Shown here: positions 24,903 to 33,191 of the stretch, piece after piece
How the letters are laid out: each line of letters begins with the position of its first letter
Numbering within the stretch: position 1 is the stretch's first letter
Assembly (NCBI GenBank): GCA_011389855.1
Contig: JAABTM010000006.1
Span: 1 to 46,340, forward strand
Direction: 5' to 3'
DNA: 46,340 nucleotides
Origin: Desulfobacteraceae bacterium
Lineage (GTDB): Bacteria > Desulfobacterota > Desulfobacteria > Desulfobacterales > JAABSP01
The notes under the pieces: generated by a model
What the model was told of the DNA's origin: nothing
Seen by the model: the letters and a program-made list of their open reading frames with translations, nothing else
The model's database searches: none
Position numbers and translations under genes: made by a program

Positions 24903-25925
24903 CTAAAGATTTCCGCCCAATTGTCCGCAGGCGGCCATCACGTTTCGCCCTTTGACGGCGCGCCCGCGGACAAATATTTTATGGCGCGTCAGTCGCTCCC
25001 GGAATCCTTCCACGGCCTCGGGGGCGGGGGGCCCGAAGGGATGATCCGACCGGGGGTTGCAGGGGATCAGGTTGACCTTGACCCGGAGGGGGCTCAGGAA
25101 GTCGGCCAGTTCGTCGGCGTGTTCGGGCCGGTCGTTGACCCCTTTGATGAGCACGTACTCGACGAAGATCGCTCCCTTGGGATCCAGGGGATAGGCCAGC
25201 AGGGCCCGACGGAGATCCGCCATGGGATGAACCCGGTTTACGGGCATGATCCGGGACCGGATCCGGTCGTTGGACGCGTTGAGGGAAACCGCCAGCCGGG
25301 GCAAAGGCCCGTCCGGGTCGGCCAGCCGGCGGATGCCGTCCACGAGCCCCGCGGTGGAGAGGGTGATCCGGCGCCGGGCGAGGTTGAACCCGTGGTCGCC
25401 GGCGAGCACCCGGACGGCCTGCCGCACCGAAGCGAAGTTGTCCAGGGGTTCCCCCATCCCCATGAAGACGACGTTGCCCACCGGATATCCCAGCACGGAT
25501 CGCGCCAGGTAGACCTGCCCCACGATCTCCCCGGCCGTCAGGTTCCGGCGCAAGCCCATCCGGCCCGTTTCGCAGAACCGGCACCCCATACGGCATCCCG
25601 CCTGGCTGGAGATGCACAGGGTGGTGCGGGCGGCCATGGGGATGATCACCGATTCCACCGTCTCGCCGTCCCGAAGGCCCACGGCCAGCTTGACCAGGTC
25701 CCCTTCGGTTTGCTTGCGAAGGATCTGCCCGGTCTGAAAATCCAGATCCCGCATCAACCGCCGTGTGAGCCCGGGCGAGGCCCGGAAGGCGTCGGCGCGA
25801 TGCCAGTCCGGGTTTCCGTTCCGGTGGATTTCCCGGCAGAGGGCCGCGGCATGGTATCGTCCCTTTCCGTACCGGGCGGCCATTTCCGCTGCAAGATCGT
25901 CAAAGGTCATCCCCAGAATGTCCAC
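24903..25925 (-). CDS. rlmN: RlmN-type dual-specificity RNA methyltransferase
   Basis: The 340-residue radical-SAM protein has C111, C115 and C118 in CRMGCRFCETG, the iron-sulfur binding CxxxCxxC. It also has the GMGEPLDNF motif and a late cysteine in MAACGQLGG that matches the methyl-carrier cysteine. RlmN methylates A2503 of 23S rRNA and A37 of some tRNAs. I place the start at a GTG (25925) because VDILGMTFDDLAAEM fits the family N-terminus and GGAGAAGGGG precedes it. The gene is convergent with cytochrome c3, six bases between stops, and divergent from the ubiG-like gene. Confidence 0.9.
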   Translation of the reverse strand: MDILGMTFDDLAAEMAARYGKGRYHAAALCREIHRNGNPDWHRADAFRASPGLTRRLMRDLDFQTGQILRKQTEGDLVKLAVGLRDGETVESVIIPMAARTTLCISSQAGCRMGCRFCETGRMGLRRNLTAGEIVGQVYLARSVLGYPVGNVVFMGMGEPLDNFASVRQAVRVLAGDHGFNLARRRITLSTAGLVDGIRRLADPDGPLPRLAVSLNASNDRIRSRIMPVNRVHPMADLRRALLAYPLDPKGAIFVEYVLIKGVNDRPEHADELADFLSPLRVKVNLIPCNPRSDHPFGPPAPEAVEGFRERLTRHKIFVRGRAVKGRNVMAACGQLGGNL

Positions 25926-25963
25926 GCCTTTTTCCCCTTCTCCATAAACGTCCGAGGGCCATT

Positions 25964-26782
25964 ATGACAAAAACCGACCCGAATCACAACGCCGGACCCG
26001 CGCCGGACGTCATCGACATGCCCGGCGCCGACTTCTTCGATGCCGATCCGCTCAATGTCGATCCATTCAATGTCGATCCGGCCGAGATCGCCAAATTCGA
26101 GGATGCGGCCCGTTACTGGTGGGACCGGAACGGGGCCCTCAAGGCCCTTCACGACATCAACCCCCTGCGACTGGGGTATATCGACAACCGGTCCGGTGGA
26201 CTGGCGGGAAAGCGGGTCGTCGATGTGGGGTGCGGCGGGGGGCTTCTGTCGGAGGCCATGGCCCGCTTGGGGGCCGAGGTGACGGGGATCGACATGGGGC
26301 GCGCCCCCCTGGCAGCGGCCGAGGCCCACCGCCGGGAGGCGGGCCTGGACATCGCTTACCGCCGGTCCACGGCCGAAGACTTCGGCGCATCCCATCCGGC
26401 GGCCTTCGACACGGCGACTTGCCTGGAGCTGCTGGAGCACGTGCCCCGGCCCGATTCGGTGGCGGCGGCCTGCCGGAAGCTGGTCAAGCCCGGCGGGGAC
26501 GTCTTTTTCGCCACCCTCAACCGGAACCCCAAGGCTTTTCTCTTCGCCATCGTGGCGGCGGAATACATCCTGGGGTTCGTGCCCCGGGGCACCCATGCCT
26601 ACCGGAAGTTCATCAAACCGTCGGAGCTGACGGCCTGGGCGGAAGGGGCGGGGCTGGCACGCGCGGACCTGACCGGCATGCACTACAATCCGATCCTCCG
26701 CCGGTACTCGCTGGGCGGCAACCACCACGTCAATTATCTGATGCATTTTCGGCGGGTGCGGGTGGGCGCCGTTCCCGTTTAG
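25964..26782 (+). CDS. ubiG: UbiG-like SAM-dependent O-methyltransferase
   Basis: This 272-residue protein has the UbiG signature: a KFEDAARYWWD segment, then HDINPLRLGYI, a SAM-binding VDVGCGGGLLSE, and later YNPILRRYSLGGNHHVNYL. In aerobes UbiG performs both O-methylations of ubiquinone synthesis. A sulfate reducer would be expected to use menaquinone, so the substrate here is uncertain; another quinone-like or phenolic compound is possible. The N-terminus holds a short imperfect repeat (DADPLNVDPFNVDPAE) that reflects a DNA repeat of TCAATGTCGATCC. No other ubi gene is nearby. Confidence 0.8.
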   Translation: MTKTDPNHNAGPAPDVIDMPGADFFDADPLNVDPFNVDPAEIAKFEDAARYWWDRNGALKALHDINPLRLGYIDNRSGGLAGKRVVDVGCGGGLLSEAMARLGAEVTGIDMGRAPLAAAEAHRREAGLDIAYRRSTAEDFGASHPAAFDTATCLELLEHVPRPDSVAAACRKLVKPGGDVFFATLNRNPKAFLFAIVAAEYILGFVPRGTHAYRKFIKPSELTAWAEGAGLARADLTGMHYNPILRRYSLGGNHHVNYLMHFRRVRVGAVPV

Positions 26783-26811
26783 ATGCTATCCCCGAGCGGC
26801 CGTTTTTTTTC

Positions 26812-26841
26812 TTCATATATCCCACCGAGGTGTGATATACT
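26812..26841 (+). promoter_or_regulatory. Candidate extended -10 promoter before the PHA-linked coiled-coil gene
   Basis: TATACT (26836-26841) has an upstream TGA extension, and TTCATA (26812-26817) lies 18 bases before it. About 40 bases separate it from the next start codon. Confidence 0.5.
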
Positions 26842-26881
26842 CCCTGTATTTCCCTGAAAGAACAGAAAGGCGGGACCGTGC

Positions 26882-27394
26882 ATGGATAAAAATTTTCTCG
26901 AATGGTGGGGCAATTTCCTTCTCAGCGTGGCCAGTGGACAGCGGCGGATGGACGACATGGACCGCTGGCTTTCCCGGGGTTTTAAAGGGTTCCCCGACCT
27001 GACGGACATGATGAAGCAGGCCTACGGCGTGAAGGACGACGCCCGGAAGGAACCCGACGCCTCGGCCCAGTGGCATAAGGCCAACGAACAGTTCCTCGAA
27101 TCCTACGGCGAGCTTCTCGACGGCATGGGGGTGGTTCCCAAGGCGGATCATCTCCGGCTGGTGAAAAAATACGAAGCCCTCAAGGAAAAGGCCGCCGAAC
27201 AGGAGGAGACCATCCGTCACCTCCGGATGCTGAGCGCGGAAAAGCCGCCGGGCGAGGAAGAGCAGGAAGCGGCGGTTCAGGGCTTCCAGGAGATCCTCCA
27301 GCGGCAAACCGAGCAGTTCCAGGAACTGATGGGCAGTCTCGGCCGTTTATACGGTGACAACGCCCCGACGTCGTTGGAAAACGAGGCGGATTAG
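26882..27394 (+). CDS. Coiled-coil protein at the PHA locus (function unknown)
   Basis: The 170-residue soluble protein is rich in charged and aromatic helix-forming residues. It starts FLEWWGNFLLSVASGQ, and about residues 95-155 form a probable coiled coil (VKKYEALKEKAAEQEETI...). It has no signal peptide and no catalytic motif I recognise. Its amphipathic tryptophan-rich start and its place beside phaJ and phaC suggest a granule-associated or PhaE-like helper, an inference from context. It is transcribed towards phaJ (convergent), so it is a separate unit. An AGAAAGGCGGG site precedes the ATG. Confidence 0.6.
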   Translation: MDKNFLEWWGNFLLSVASGQRRMDDMDRWLSRGFKGFPDLTDMMKQAYGVKDDARKEPDASAQWHKANEQFLESYGELLDGMGVVPKADHLRLVKKYEALKEKAAEQEETIRHLRMLSAEKPPGEEEQEAAVQGFQEILQRQTEQFQELMGSLGRLYGDNAPTSLENEAD

Positions 27395-27427
27395 GCCGGT
27401 CGTTCCCCGCCTCCCGGCGCGTCGCAT

Positions 27428-27871
27428 TTACCCGCCAAAGCTTTGAGGCGTCGGCGCCTTGGGCGGGCTGACCAGGGCCTCCCCATCCACCACCAGGGTT
27501 CCTTCGCCGTTGGCGCAGGTGGTCCGCAGGGTCACGCGGTTCTTTTCGCCGTTTATCTCGATGACCTCGGCCCGGGCGGTGATGGTGTCGCCGATGCGGA
27601 CCGGGGCCAGGAATTTGATCTCCTGCTTCATGTAGATGGTTCCGGGGCCGGGAAGCTTCATGCCGATGACCGCCGAAATGAAGCCCGCCGAAAGCATGCC
27701 GTGGGCGATGCGGGTCTTGAAGAATGTGCCGCCGGCGTAAGCCTCGTCGATATGGGCCGGGTTAAGATCCCCGGTCACCCCCGCGAACAGGTAGACGTCC
27801 GTTTCCGATACGGTTTTTGTGAAGGTTTCGGCGTCGCCGACGTTGATCCGGTCTATGGTTTTTCCGAGCAT
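27428..27871 (-). CDS. phaJ: (R)-specific enoyl-CoA hydratase, MaoC family
   Basis: This 147-residue single hotdog-fold protein has the hydratase 2 motif in DLNPAHIDEAYA, then RIAHGMLSAGF, with the catalytic Asp and His. PhaJ converts trans-2-enoyl-CoA from beta-oxidation into (R)-3-hydroxyacyl-CoA, the monomer for PHA synthase. Its place next to phaC and phaE supports this use. GGAGTAG lies just before the start. The last residues (PPKAPTPQSFGG) are a flexible tail. Confidence 0.88.
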   Translation of the reverse strand: MLGKTIDRINVGDAETFTKTVSETDVYLFAGVTGDLNPAHIDEAYAGGTFFKTRIAHGMLSAGFISAVIGMKLPGPGTIYMKQEIKFLAPVRIGDTITARAEVIEINGEKNRVTLRTTCANGEGTLVVDGEALVSPPKAPTPQSFGG

Positions 27872-27883
27872 TCCGCTACTCCT

Positions 27884-27942
27884 TCCTCCAGGGGTTGAAA
27901 CCTTTGGCTATACGCCGTTGCCGCTTCGCGGCATTCAATTGA
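27884..27942. repeat. Dispersed hairpin repeat related to the element at 45.5 kb
   Basis: The stretch CAGGGGTTGAAACC...GGCTATACGCC...GCCGCTTCGCGGCATTCA aligns with 45505-45558 (GGGGTTGAAACCCC...GGCTGTATGCC...GCCGCTCCGCGGCATTCA). This copy lacks the outer inverted ends and its hairpins are less perfect, so it looks decayed. It fills the gap between phaJ and the GAF gene. Confidence 0.75.
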
Positions 27943-27971
27943 TGAAAAAACGCGTTGATCGCGCCAGGCGT

Positions 27972-29516
27972 TTAGAACCAGGACCGATGACTCCAGATAT
28001 CCTCTTCCAGATCCTTTTTGTCCTCCTGGAGCTTGAGATACATGGAGGCGTTCTGGATGGCCAGTCCTCCCTGGTGGGCCAGGGCCATGGCCAAAATGAC
28101 ATCGTCCTCGGGAAAATCCCGCGGATGTTCGCTGTAGAGCCGCATGACGCCGATGACCCCCTCCCGGGCGTTGATGGGCACGGTAAGAAGAGCGAGGATC
28201 CCCTCGTTTAGCATCTCCTGGGGGTACTGGATATCGTCGCTTTGACTCACGTCCCGAACGATCACGGGTTTGTTCTTGAGCGATTCCGAGATTCCCTTTT
28301 CCGCATAAAGCGGCCCCTTGTCGAGGTAGGTTTCGCTCAGGCCGTAGGACGCCACCAGGTGGAGAGTCTTTTTCTCCTCGTCCAGCAGCCGGATGGAGAC
28401 GCCTTTGACGCCGAAAACCTCCGCCACGTCGGACGACAGGATATGGAGGATCTTTTTGACGTCCAGGGTGGAATCCATGGCCACGGCCAGATCGTTGAAG
28501 ATCTCGCTGTTCATCCGGATGCGGCTCAGGAGTTTTTCCTTTTCGATGGCCACGCCCCCCTGGTGGGCCAGGGCGGTGAGCATCTTGACGATGTGGTCGG
28601 GAAATTTCCGTTTGACGGCGCTGTAGAGGCGCAGTTCTCCGATGATCTTGTTCTGGGACTGGATGGGAACGGCCAGGGCCGATACGATCCCTTCCCGCCT
28701 GGATTCCTCCGGGTACTGGAGCCGCGGATCCTTGCCCACATCCTCGATGACCACCGTTTCCCCGGCCAGGATCTGGGTCACCACCTCGCTTTTGTCGGCG
28801 GAAATCGATCCCTTTTTCAAAAACGCCTCGCTCAGCCCGTGGCTGGCCGCCAGGTCCATCATTCCGGTTTTCGGGTTGTAGAGGCGGATGGAGACAGCCT
28901 TCATGGCGAAGGCATCCCCAATTTCAGCCGACAGGGTGTGGAAGATCTGTTTCAGCTCCCGGCTGGAGTTGATGTTGTCGGCCAGGCGGAAGTATAGATC
29001 GGCGTTCCGGTCGATGCGTTCGTAGAGCCTTGCGTGCTGGATGGCGATGCCCCCCTGATCGGCCAGGGCCTGGAGGAAAGCGACCTCGTCGTCGGAGAAC
29101 TCGCGGTGCTCCGCCGTATAGAGCGTGAGGACGCCGATGCCTTTGCCCTCCACCATGACCGGCACCACCAGGATGGAGGCGATGCCCTCCTTTTTTTTGG
29201 CCTCGTGGTTGTCCAGCCGCGGGTCCGACGCGGCGTCGGGAAAGGCGATGAAGCCGCCGGCCGCCATGAGATCCTTGACGACGGTTTCGATCTTCATGGG
29301 CTCGGCGTGGAGGTAGTCTTCCGACAGTCCCTTCTGGGCCGCGGGCACGGACACCCCCTTTTCCTCGTCGGCCATGAAGAGGCAGGCCGCCCTGGCGTCC
29401 AGGCTGTCGATGGCGCTCTGGACGATGAGATCCAGCAACTGGTCTTTTTTAAGGGTTGTGCCAAAGGCTTTGCTGATCTTGCAGAAGGTCCTGAAGTAAT
29501 CGGTCTTTTTTGCCAT
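27972..29516 (-). CDS. Triple GAF-domain protein
   Basis: This 514-residue cytoplasmic protein is built of three successive GAF domains (about residues 20-165, 185-330 and 345-495). Each has a similar core: (A/S)xxGLSE...L, then a VxDVxxDxRLQYPE-type strand and SALAVPIQxxxxIIGELRLYS. There is no kinase, cyclase or DNA-binding domain, so it is a sensor or scaffold without its own output. It lies 26 bases after the phaC stop on the same strand and behind a GGAGACC site, so it is probably co-transcribed with phaE-phaC. The ligand is unknown. Confidence 0.8.
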   Translation of the reverse strand: MAKKTDYFRTFCKISKAFGTTLKKDQLLDLIVQSAIDSLDARAACLFMADEEKGVSVPAAQKGLSEDYLHAEPMKIETVVKDLMAAGGFIAFPDAASDPRLDNHEAKKKEGIASILVVPVMVEGKGIGVLTLYTAEHREFSDDEVAFLQALADQGGIAIQHARLYERIDRNADLYFRLADNINSSRELKQIFHTLSAEIGDAFAMKAVSIRLYNPKTGMMDLAASHGLSEAFLKKGSISADKSEVVTQILAGETVVIEDVGKDPRLQYPEESRREGIVSALAVPIQSQNKIIGELRLYSAVKRKFPDHIVKMLTALAHQGGVAIEKEKLLSRIRMNSEIFNDLAVAMDSTLDVKKILHILSSDVAEVFGVKGVSIRLLDEEKKTLHLVASYGLSETYLDKGPLYAEKGISESLKNKPVIVRDVSQSDDIQYPQEMLNEGILALLTVPINAREGVIGVMRLYSEHPRDFPEDDVILAMALAHQGGLAIQNASMYLKLQEDKKDLEEDIWSHRSWF

Positions 29517-29542
29517 TATCGGTCTCCTTTACCCTTGGCGCG

Positions 29543-30724
29543 TTAACCGGCCTGTTGATGCTCGGAAGCGGCGGCGTCCGTTTTTTGCCCTTTTTTCCCC
29601 TTGCCCTTGGATCCGGCGGCTTTTTTCGTCTTTTTCGGAGCGGAAACGGTCCGCTCCCGCTCCCCGAGCCATTGGACGATCTTGGGCGCGAACTCCCGCT
29701 GAAATTTGGAACTGACGTAGATGCCGATGTGGCCGGTGTCGAGGCAGAGGTCCTCGGTGTCCTCGCTGCCCACGGCGGCGGTGAGTTTGTCGCAGGCCTC
29801 GGGCGGCACCAGGTGGTCGTACCGGCCGTAGATGTTGAGCAGCGGCATGGTGAGCTTCTCTAAATCGACCCGTTGACCGCCCACCTCCAGCCGGCTCTGG
29901 ATCAGGAGGTTTTTCCGGTAGCAGTCTTCGATGAACTGTTTGAAAGTGGCGCCCGGAACGTCCGGGCTGTCGAAGATCCATTTTTCCATGCGGACGAAAT
30001 TTTCAACGAAATCGCGGTTGTCCATGTTCTCCATGAACCCGACGTATTTGTCGATGATCAGCCGGGCCGGATTGAGCAGGAGGAAGCCGAGGTTCATGAG
30101 GTCGCCGGGCATGTTCCGGTAACACTCCGCCATCCGGTCGGCGGAGGTCCTTTTCATCCAGATATGGAGCAGCCCCTTGTCGGTGTCGAAATTGCTGGGG
30201 GTCACGGTGGTGATGAGGTTCTGGATCTTCTCCGGGTGAAGGGCGGAATAGATGACCGAAAAGGCGCCCCCCATGCAGATGCCCATGAGATTGACCTGCT
30301 CCAGGCCGTGGGCCTTTCGGATGAAGTCCACGGCGTTGTCCATGTAGCCGTTCACATGGTCGTCTATGGTCAGGTACTGGTCCTTCCGGGTGGGGTAGCC
30401 CCAGTCGACCATGTAAACGTCCAGCCCATTGTCCAGAAAGGTCTGGACGACGCTTCGGCCGGGCTGAAGATCGAGCATGGTTTCCCGGTTGATGAGGGCG
30501 TAGACCACCAGCAGCGGGGTCCCTCCCTTGGGTTCGGGCGGGCGGTAGTACTTGAGCTTGACCCGATCCTCCTTGTAGACCACCTCGTAAGGGGTCGTGG
30601 CCAGATCGGTTTCCAGATCCCCCAACAGCACCTCCGAGGCTTTCCGGGCCCGGTCCTTGGTCTTTTCCGTGCTCTCGGCCAGGTTTTTCAGGATGAGATC
30701 GACGGCGATTTTGGATTGAGTCAT
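29543..30724 (-). CDS. phaC: Class III PHA synthase catalytic subunit PhaC
   Basis: This 393-residue alpha/beta-hydrolase has the lipase-like box GICMGG with nucleophile Cys150, Asp303 in YGRYDHLVPP, and His332 in DTGHIGIYV, the synthase triad. The short length and the neighbouring phaE mark class III. It polymerises (R)-3-hydroxyacyl-CoA on granules. The last 35 residues are an Ala/Lys-rich tail (PKKTKKAAGSKGKGKKG) not usual in class III PhaC. Start and phaE stop overlap as ATGA, so the subunits are translated together. Confidence 0.93.
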   Translation of the reverse strand: MTQSKIAVDLILKNLAESTEKTKDRARKASEVLLGDLETDLATTPYEVVYKEDRVKLKYYRPPEPKGGTPLLVVYALINRETMLDLQPGRSVVQTFLDNGLDVYMVDWGYPTRKDQYLTIDDHVNGYMDNAVDFIRKAHGLEQVNLMGICMGGAFSVIYSALHPEKIQNLITTVTPSNFDTDKGLLHIWMKRTSADRMAECYRNMPGDLMNLGFLLLNPARLIIDKYVGFMENMDNRDFVENFVRMEKWIFDSPDVPGATFKQFIEDCYRKNLLIQSRLEVGGQRVDLEKLTMPLLNIYGRYDHLVPPEACDKLTAAVGSEDTEDLCLDTGHIGIYVSSKFQREFAPKIVQWLGERERTVSAPKKTKKAAGSKGKGKKGQKTDAAASEHQQAG

Positions 30725-31614
30725 GTCCCGCCTCCTTTCGCGTTAGGGGGCGCGCCGGCGGACGCCTCCAGTCTTTTGGTGAGCGACTTTATCTGTTTTT
30801 TCATCTCGTAGATGTCTCTGTAGAGTTCGTCCATTTCCTTTTGGGTCGGAATGGGAAACTGGCTGATGATGTCGTTGAGCATCTCCTCCCGCGCTTTTTT
30901 GTACTGGACGAGGGCATCGATGGTGTGGGTCATGACCTGGGTGTATTCCGGCGACTTGAGGAGGGTCATGTAGTGGCCTTCGAGAACCTTGATCCAGGTG
31001 CGGTAATAGCTCTTTACGTCGTCGTGCAATTCTCCCTTGTCGGCCATCTCCTCGAATTTTTCCTGCATCGCCAGCAGCGATTTTTCGATGGGGATGTAAA
31101 ATATCTGGAGAAATTCGTTTAAGGCGGTCTGGTAGAGGGTGAACTTGTCGAGATACCGGTTGAAGCGTTCCTGCTGGAAGCGGGTCAGGCCCAGGGGCGG
31201 AACCTGGAGGTATTTCTGAAATTCCTTTTCGTAGATTTCCCGGAAGGCTTTGAAGATCTCCTGGTCGATGTTCTCGAAGGAGTATGCCTTGGTCTGCTGA
31301 CCGATGCGGGAGGCCCGATCCATCCATTCGCTGTTGAAGGTCATCCAGGCGTCCAGGGTCTGCTGGGCCATGTCCATGGCGAAGTCGGGGGCCATGCCCG
31401 CGCTCTTCAGGGCCGCCTCCATGCCGTCGGGTTCGGCCAGGGACGACAGCAGGGCCTGAAACACCCTGGCGCTCGATTCCCACGTTTTGTGCGCCTTCCA
31501 GGCGGGGTCGGGGGACGACGGGGCCATGTTCCCCCAGAAATCGACGGCGGATTTCATCCAGTCGGCGAAAAATGACATCGGGTCTGTTTCCGGCCTCTTC
31601 TTCTCGTCTGCCAT
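30721..31614 (-). CDS. phaE: Class III PHA synthase subunit PhaE
   Basis: The 297-residue, mostly helical protein has the PhaE features: a tryptophan-containing N-terminus (FFADWMKSAVDFWGNMA), a central LGLTRFQQERFNRYLDKF segment, and a C-terminal coiled coil (MDELYRDIYEMKKQIKSL). PhaE binds and activates PhaC in class III synthases. Its stop overlaps the phaC start. It is the first gene of the phaE-phaC-GAF unit. Confidence 0.88.
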   Translation of the reverse strand: MADEKKRPETDPMSFFADWMKSAVDFWGNMAPSSPDPAWKAHKTWESSARVFQALLSSLAEPDGMEAALKSAGMAPDFAMDMAQQTLDAWMTFNSEWMDRASRIGQQTKAYSFENIDQEIFKAFREIYEKEFQKYLQVPPLGLTRFQQERFNRYLDKFTLYQTALNEFLQIFYIPIEKSLLAMQEKFEEMADKGELHDDVKSYYRTWIKVLEGHYMTLLKSPEYTQVMTHTIDALVQYKKAREEMLNDIISQFPIPTQKEMDELYRDIYEMKKQIKSLTKRLEASAGAPPNAKGGGT

Positions 31615-31700
31615 ATCGAACTCCGTCTGTTGGCTGTGGGTGGCGGAATGTGCTGATCAGTATTGATTTTATGATAGGGCATTCATTCTGTTATTTCAAA

Positions 31701-32180
31701 TCAATTTTTTAAATTTTTATCCGATCCGGGCGCCGGCGCCCGTTTGCCGGCGGCCTCGAAAACGTCCGGAAAACCGGGGCGGTCCCGCACCATCCGCTTC
31801 GTGAGCGAGGACAGGTCCATCCCCAGTTCAAGGCAGATGCGCAGTTGTTCGTCCATGTTCTTCCGGTAGGCCAGATAGGACTGGATCGCCCGTTCCAGGT
31901 ATTTCTCGAAGAATTCGCTAAGCAGATCTTCGCCGAACCGGATGACCAGGTGGAGAAAGGGCGCGGGCAAGAGGCTGTTTTGGCGTTTGGCGTTCTCCAT
32001 TATGATCTGGGTGAGGATGAAGGCCGTCACCTCCTCGTCGGTCTTGACGTCGAAGACCTCCACCTCCCGCCCCTCCCGGATCATCTCGGCGACATCCTTG
32101 AGGGTGGCGTAGGCGCTCTTTTCCGTATCGTAAAGACGCCGGTTGGGATATTTCTTCAGGGTAACCTTGTTTGAATCCAT
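31701..32180 (-). CDS. phaR: PHA synthesis regulator PhaR
   Basis: The 159-residue protein starts with the PHB_acc_N DNA-binding domain (KKYPNRRLYDTEKSAYATL, residues about 9-27, to about 66). PHB_acc-like helical regions follow (FGEDLLSEFFEKYLERAI). PhaR represses phasin and its own gene and is released when it binds PHA granules. It is divergent from the phasin genes. A TTGACA on the minus strand (32311-32306) with a poor -10 could be its promoter, and a GTGCAATG-type site lies between that and the start codon. Confidence 0.88.
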   Translation of the reverse strand: MDSNKVTLKKYPNRRLYDTEKSAYATLKDVAEMIREGREVEVFDVKTDEEVTAFILTQIIMENAKRQNSLLPAPFLHLVIRFGEDLLSEFFEKYLERAIQSYLAYRKNMDEQLRICLELGMDLSSLTKRMVRDRPGFPDVFEAAGKRAPAPGSDKNLKN

Positions 32181-32234
32181 GGACGATTCCTCTTCGTTGC
32201 GTATGCGCCGCCGTCCGCCGACGGCGCGGCCGTC

Positions 32235-32253
32235 ATGTTACATTGCACCAAAT
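32235..32253 (-). promoter_or_regulatory. Candidate PhaR operator, phaR side
   Basis: Read on the minus strand the site is ATTTGGTGCAATGTAACAT. It matches the site at 32356-32373 except for one extra G and a few end bases, in opposite orientation. PhaR proteins elsewhere bind TGC-containing sequences. Confidence 0.5.
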
Positions 32254-32355
32254 CGGCCCTATAAATTAAAGAGCCAAATGGTATGTTTTCATTTAAACGC
32301 CTAATTGTCAAGCTGATTATACGGCTAAGCCCGCCGCTCTAAGCGCGGATTTGTG

Positions 32356-32373
32356 ATTTGTGCAATGCATCAT
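32356..32373 (+). promoter_or_regulatory. Candidate PhaR operator, phasin side
   Basis: ATTTGTGCAATGCATCAT lies seven bases before the -35 of the phasin promoter and repeats the core GTGCAATG of the phaR-side site. This position suits a repressor. Confidence 0.5.
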
Positions 32374-32380
32374 TTTTCCC

Positions 32381-32409
32381 TTGACATCCGGCGTCCGTGG
32401 GTTTATTAT
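32381..32409 (+). promoter_or_regulatory. Sigma-70 promoter of the phasin genes
   Basis: A perfect TTGACA (32381-32386) and TATTAT (32404-32409) are 17 bases apart. About 67 leader bases follow, then AAAGGAGG before the start codon. Confidence 0.75.
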
Positions 32410-32482
32410 AGCTCTTAAGAATGACGAACGCGGTTCGAACCGCGACATTGAATCCCTGACATCCCAACAAAGGAGGTAAAAG

Positions 32483-32746
32483 ATGATGGAACCCGGCAAG
32501 ATGGGCCAGCAGATGGTGACGTTTCAGAAAACGGTCTTCGACAGCAGCTTCAACGCCATGTCCATGGTGTTGGACCAGACCGAGCAGATGACCGAAAGTT
32601 ACATGAAGCAGCTTTCCTGGGTCCCCGAGGAGAACAAAAAGGCCATGGGCGACGCCATCGGCTTCTACAAAAAGGCCCGCGAGGATTTCAAAAAGGCCGT
32701 TTACGAAGGATTCGACAAAATGGAGGAGATGTTCAAAGCCAAATAG
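32483..32746 (+). CDS. Small phasin-like granule protein 1
   Basis: This 87-residue, entirely helical amphipathic protein has FQKTVFDSSFNAMSMV, later WVPEENKKAMGDAIGFYKKA and a C-terminal FKKAVYEGFDKMEEMF. It has no signal peptide or catalytic residues. Its size, composition, strong promoter, excellent ribosome site (AAAGGAGG) and divergence from phaR fit a phasin, which coats PHA granules. It is about 50% similar to the next gene, evidently a tandem duplicate. Confidence 0.75.
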   Translation: MMEPGKMGQQMVTFQKTVFDSSFNAMSMVLDQTEQMTESYMKQLSWVPEENKKAMGDAIGFYKKAREDFKKAVYEGFDKMEEMFKAK

Positions 32747-32820
32747 TCGGTTTCCCTCTGAACCCGACGGCGCCGGCATCCACCGCGGATATTTAATTTT
32801 GGAAAGAAAGGCGCACCCAC

Positions 32821-33102
32821 ATGACCATGGATCAGAAAAAGATGTTTAAACAGATGATCGACTTTCAGAAGACCACGTTCGACAATTCCTTCAACGCCAT
32901 GACCACGCTACAGGAACAGGGCGAAAAGATGACCGGGGCGTTCCTGGATCAGGCCCAATGGCTGCCGTCCGAGGGCAAGAAGGTGATCAACGACTGGATT
33001 CAGGCGTACAAGACCGGTCGCGAAAGCTTCAAGAAGACCGTGGAAGACAATTTCAGCAAGGTCGAGGAGTTTTTCGCCGAAAACGAAACCGCGAAAAAAT
33101 AG
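32821..33102 (+). CDS. Small phasin-like granule protein 2
   Basis: This 93-residue helical protein is aligned end to end with the preceding one (FQKTTFDNSFNAMTTL, WLPSEGKKVINDWIQAYK, FKKTVEDNFSKVEEFF). It differs mainly by an acidic-basic tail (AENETAKK). It lies 74 bases downstream, with AAAGAAAGG before its ATG, so it is likely on the same transcript. I identify it as a phasin by similarity to its neighbour and by context. Confidence 0.72.
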   Translation: MTMDQKKMFKQMIDFQKTTFDNSFNAMTTLQEQGEKMTGAFLDQAQWLPSEGKKVINDWIQAYKTGRESFKKTVEDNFSKVEEFFAENETAKK

Positions 33103-33191
33103 ATCCGACGCCGGCCCGCGACCTAGTGTCGCCGGCCGGGGCCGCGAAAAAGACGCTGCGGACAATCGGCGCAACAGAAGGAGAGATGTTT

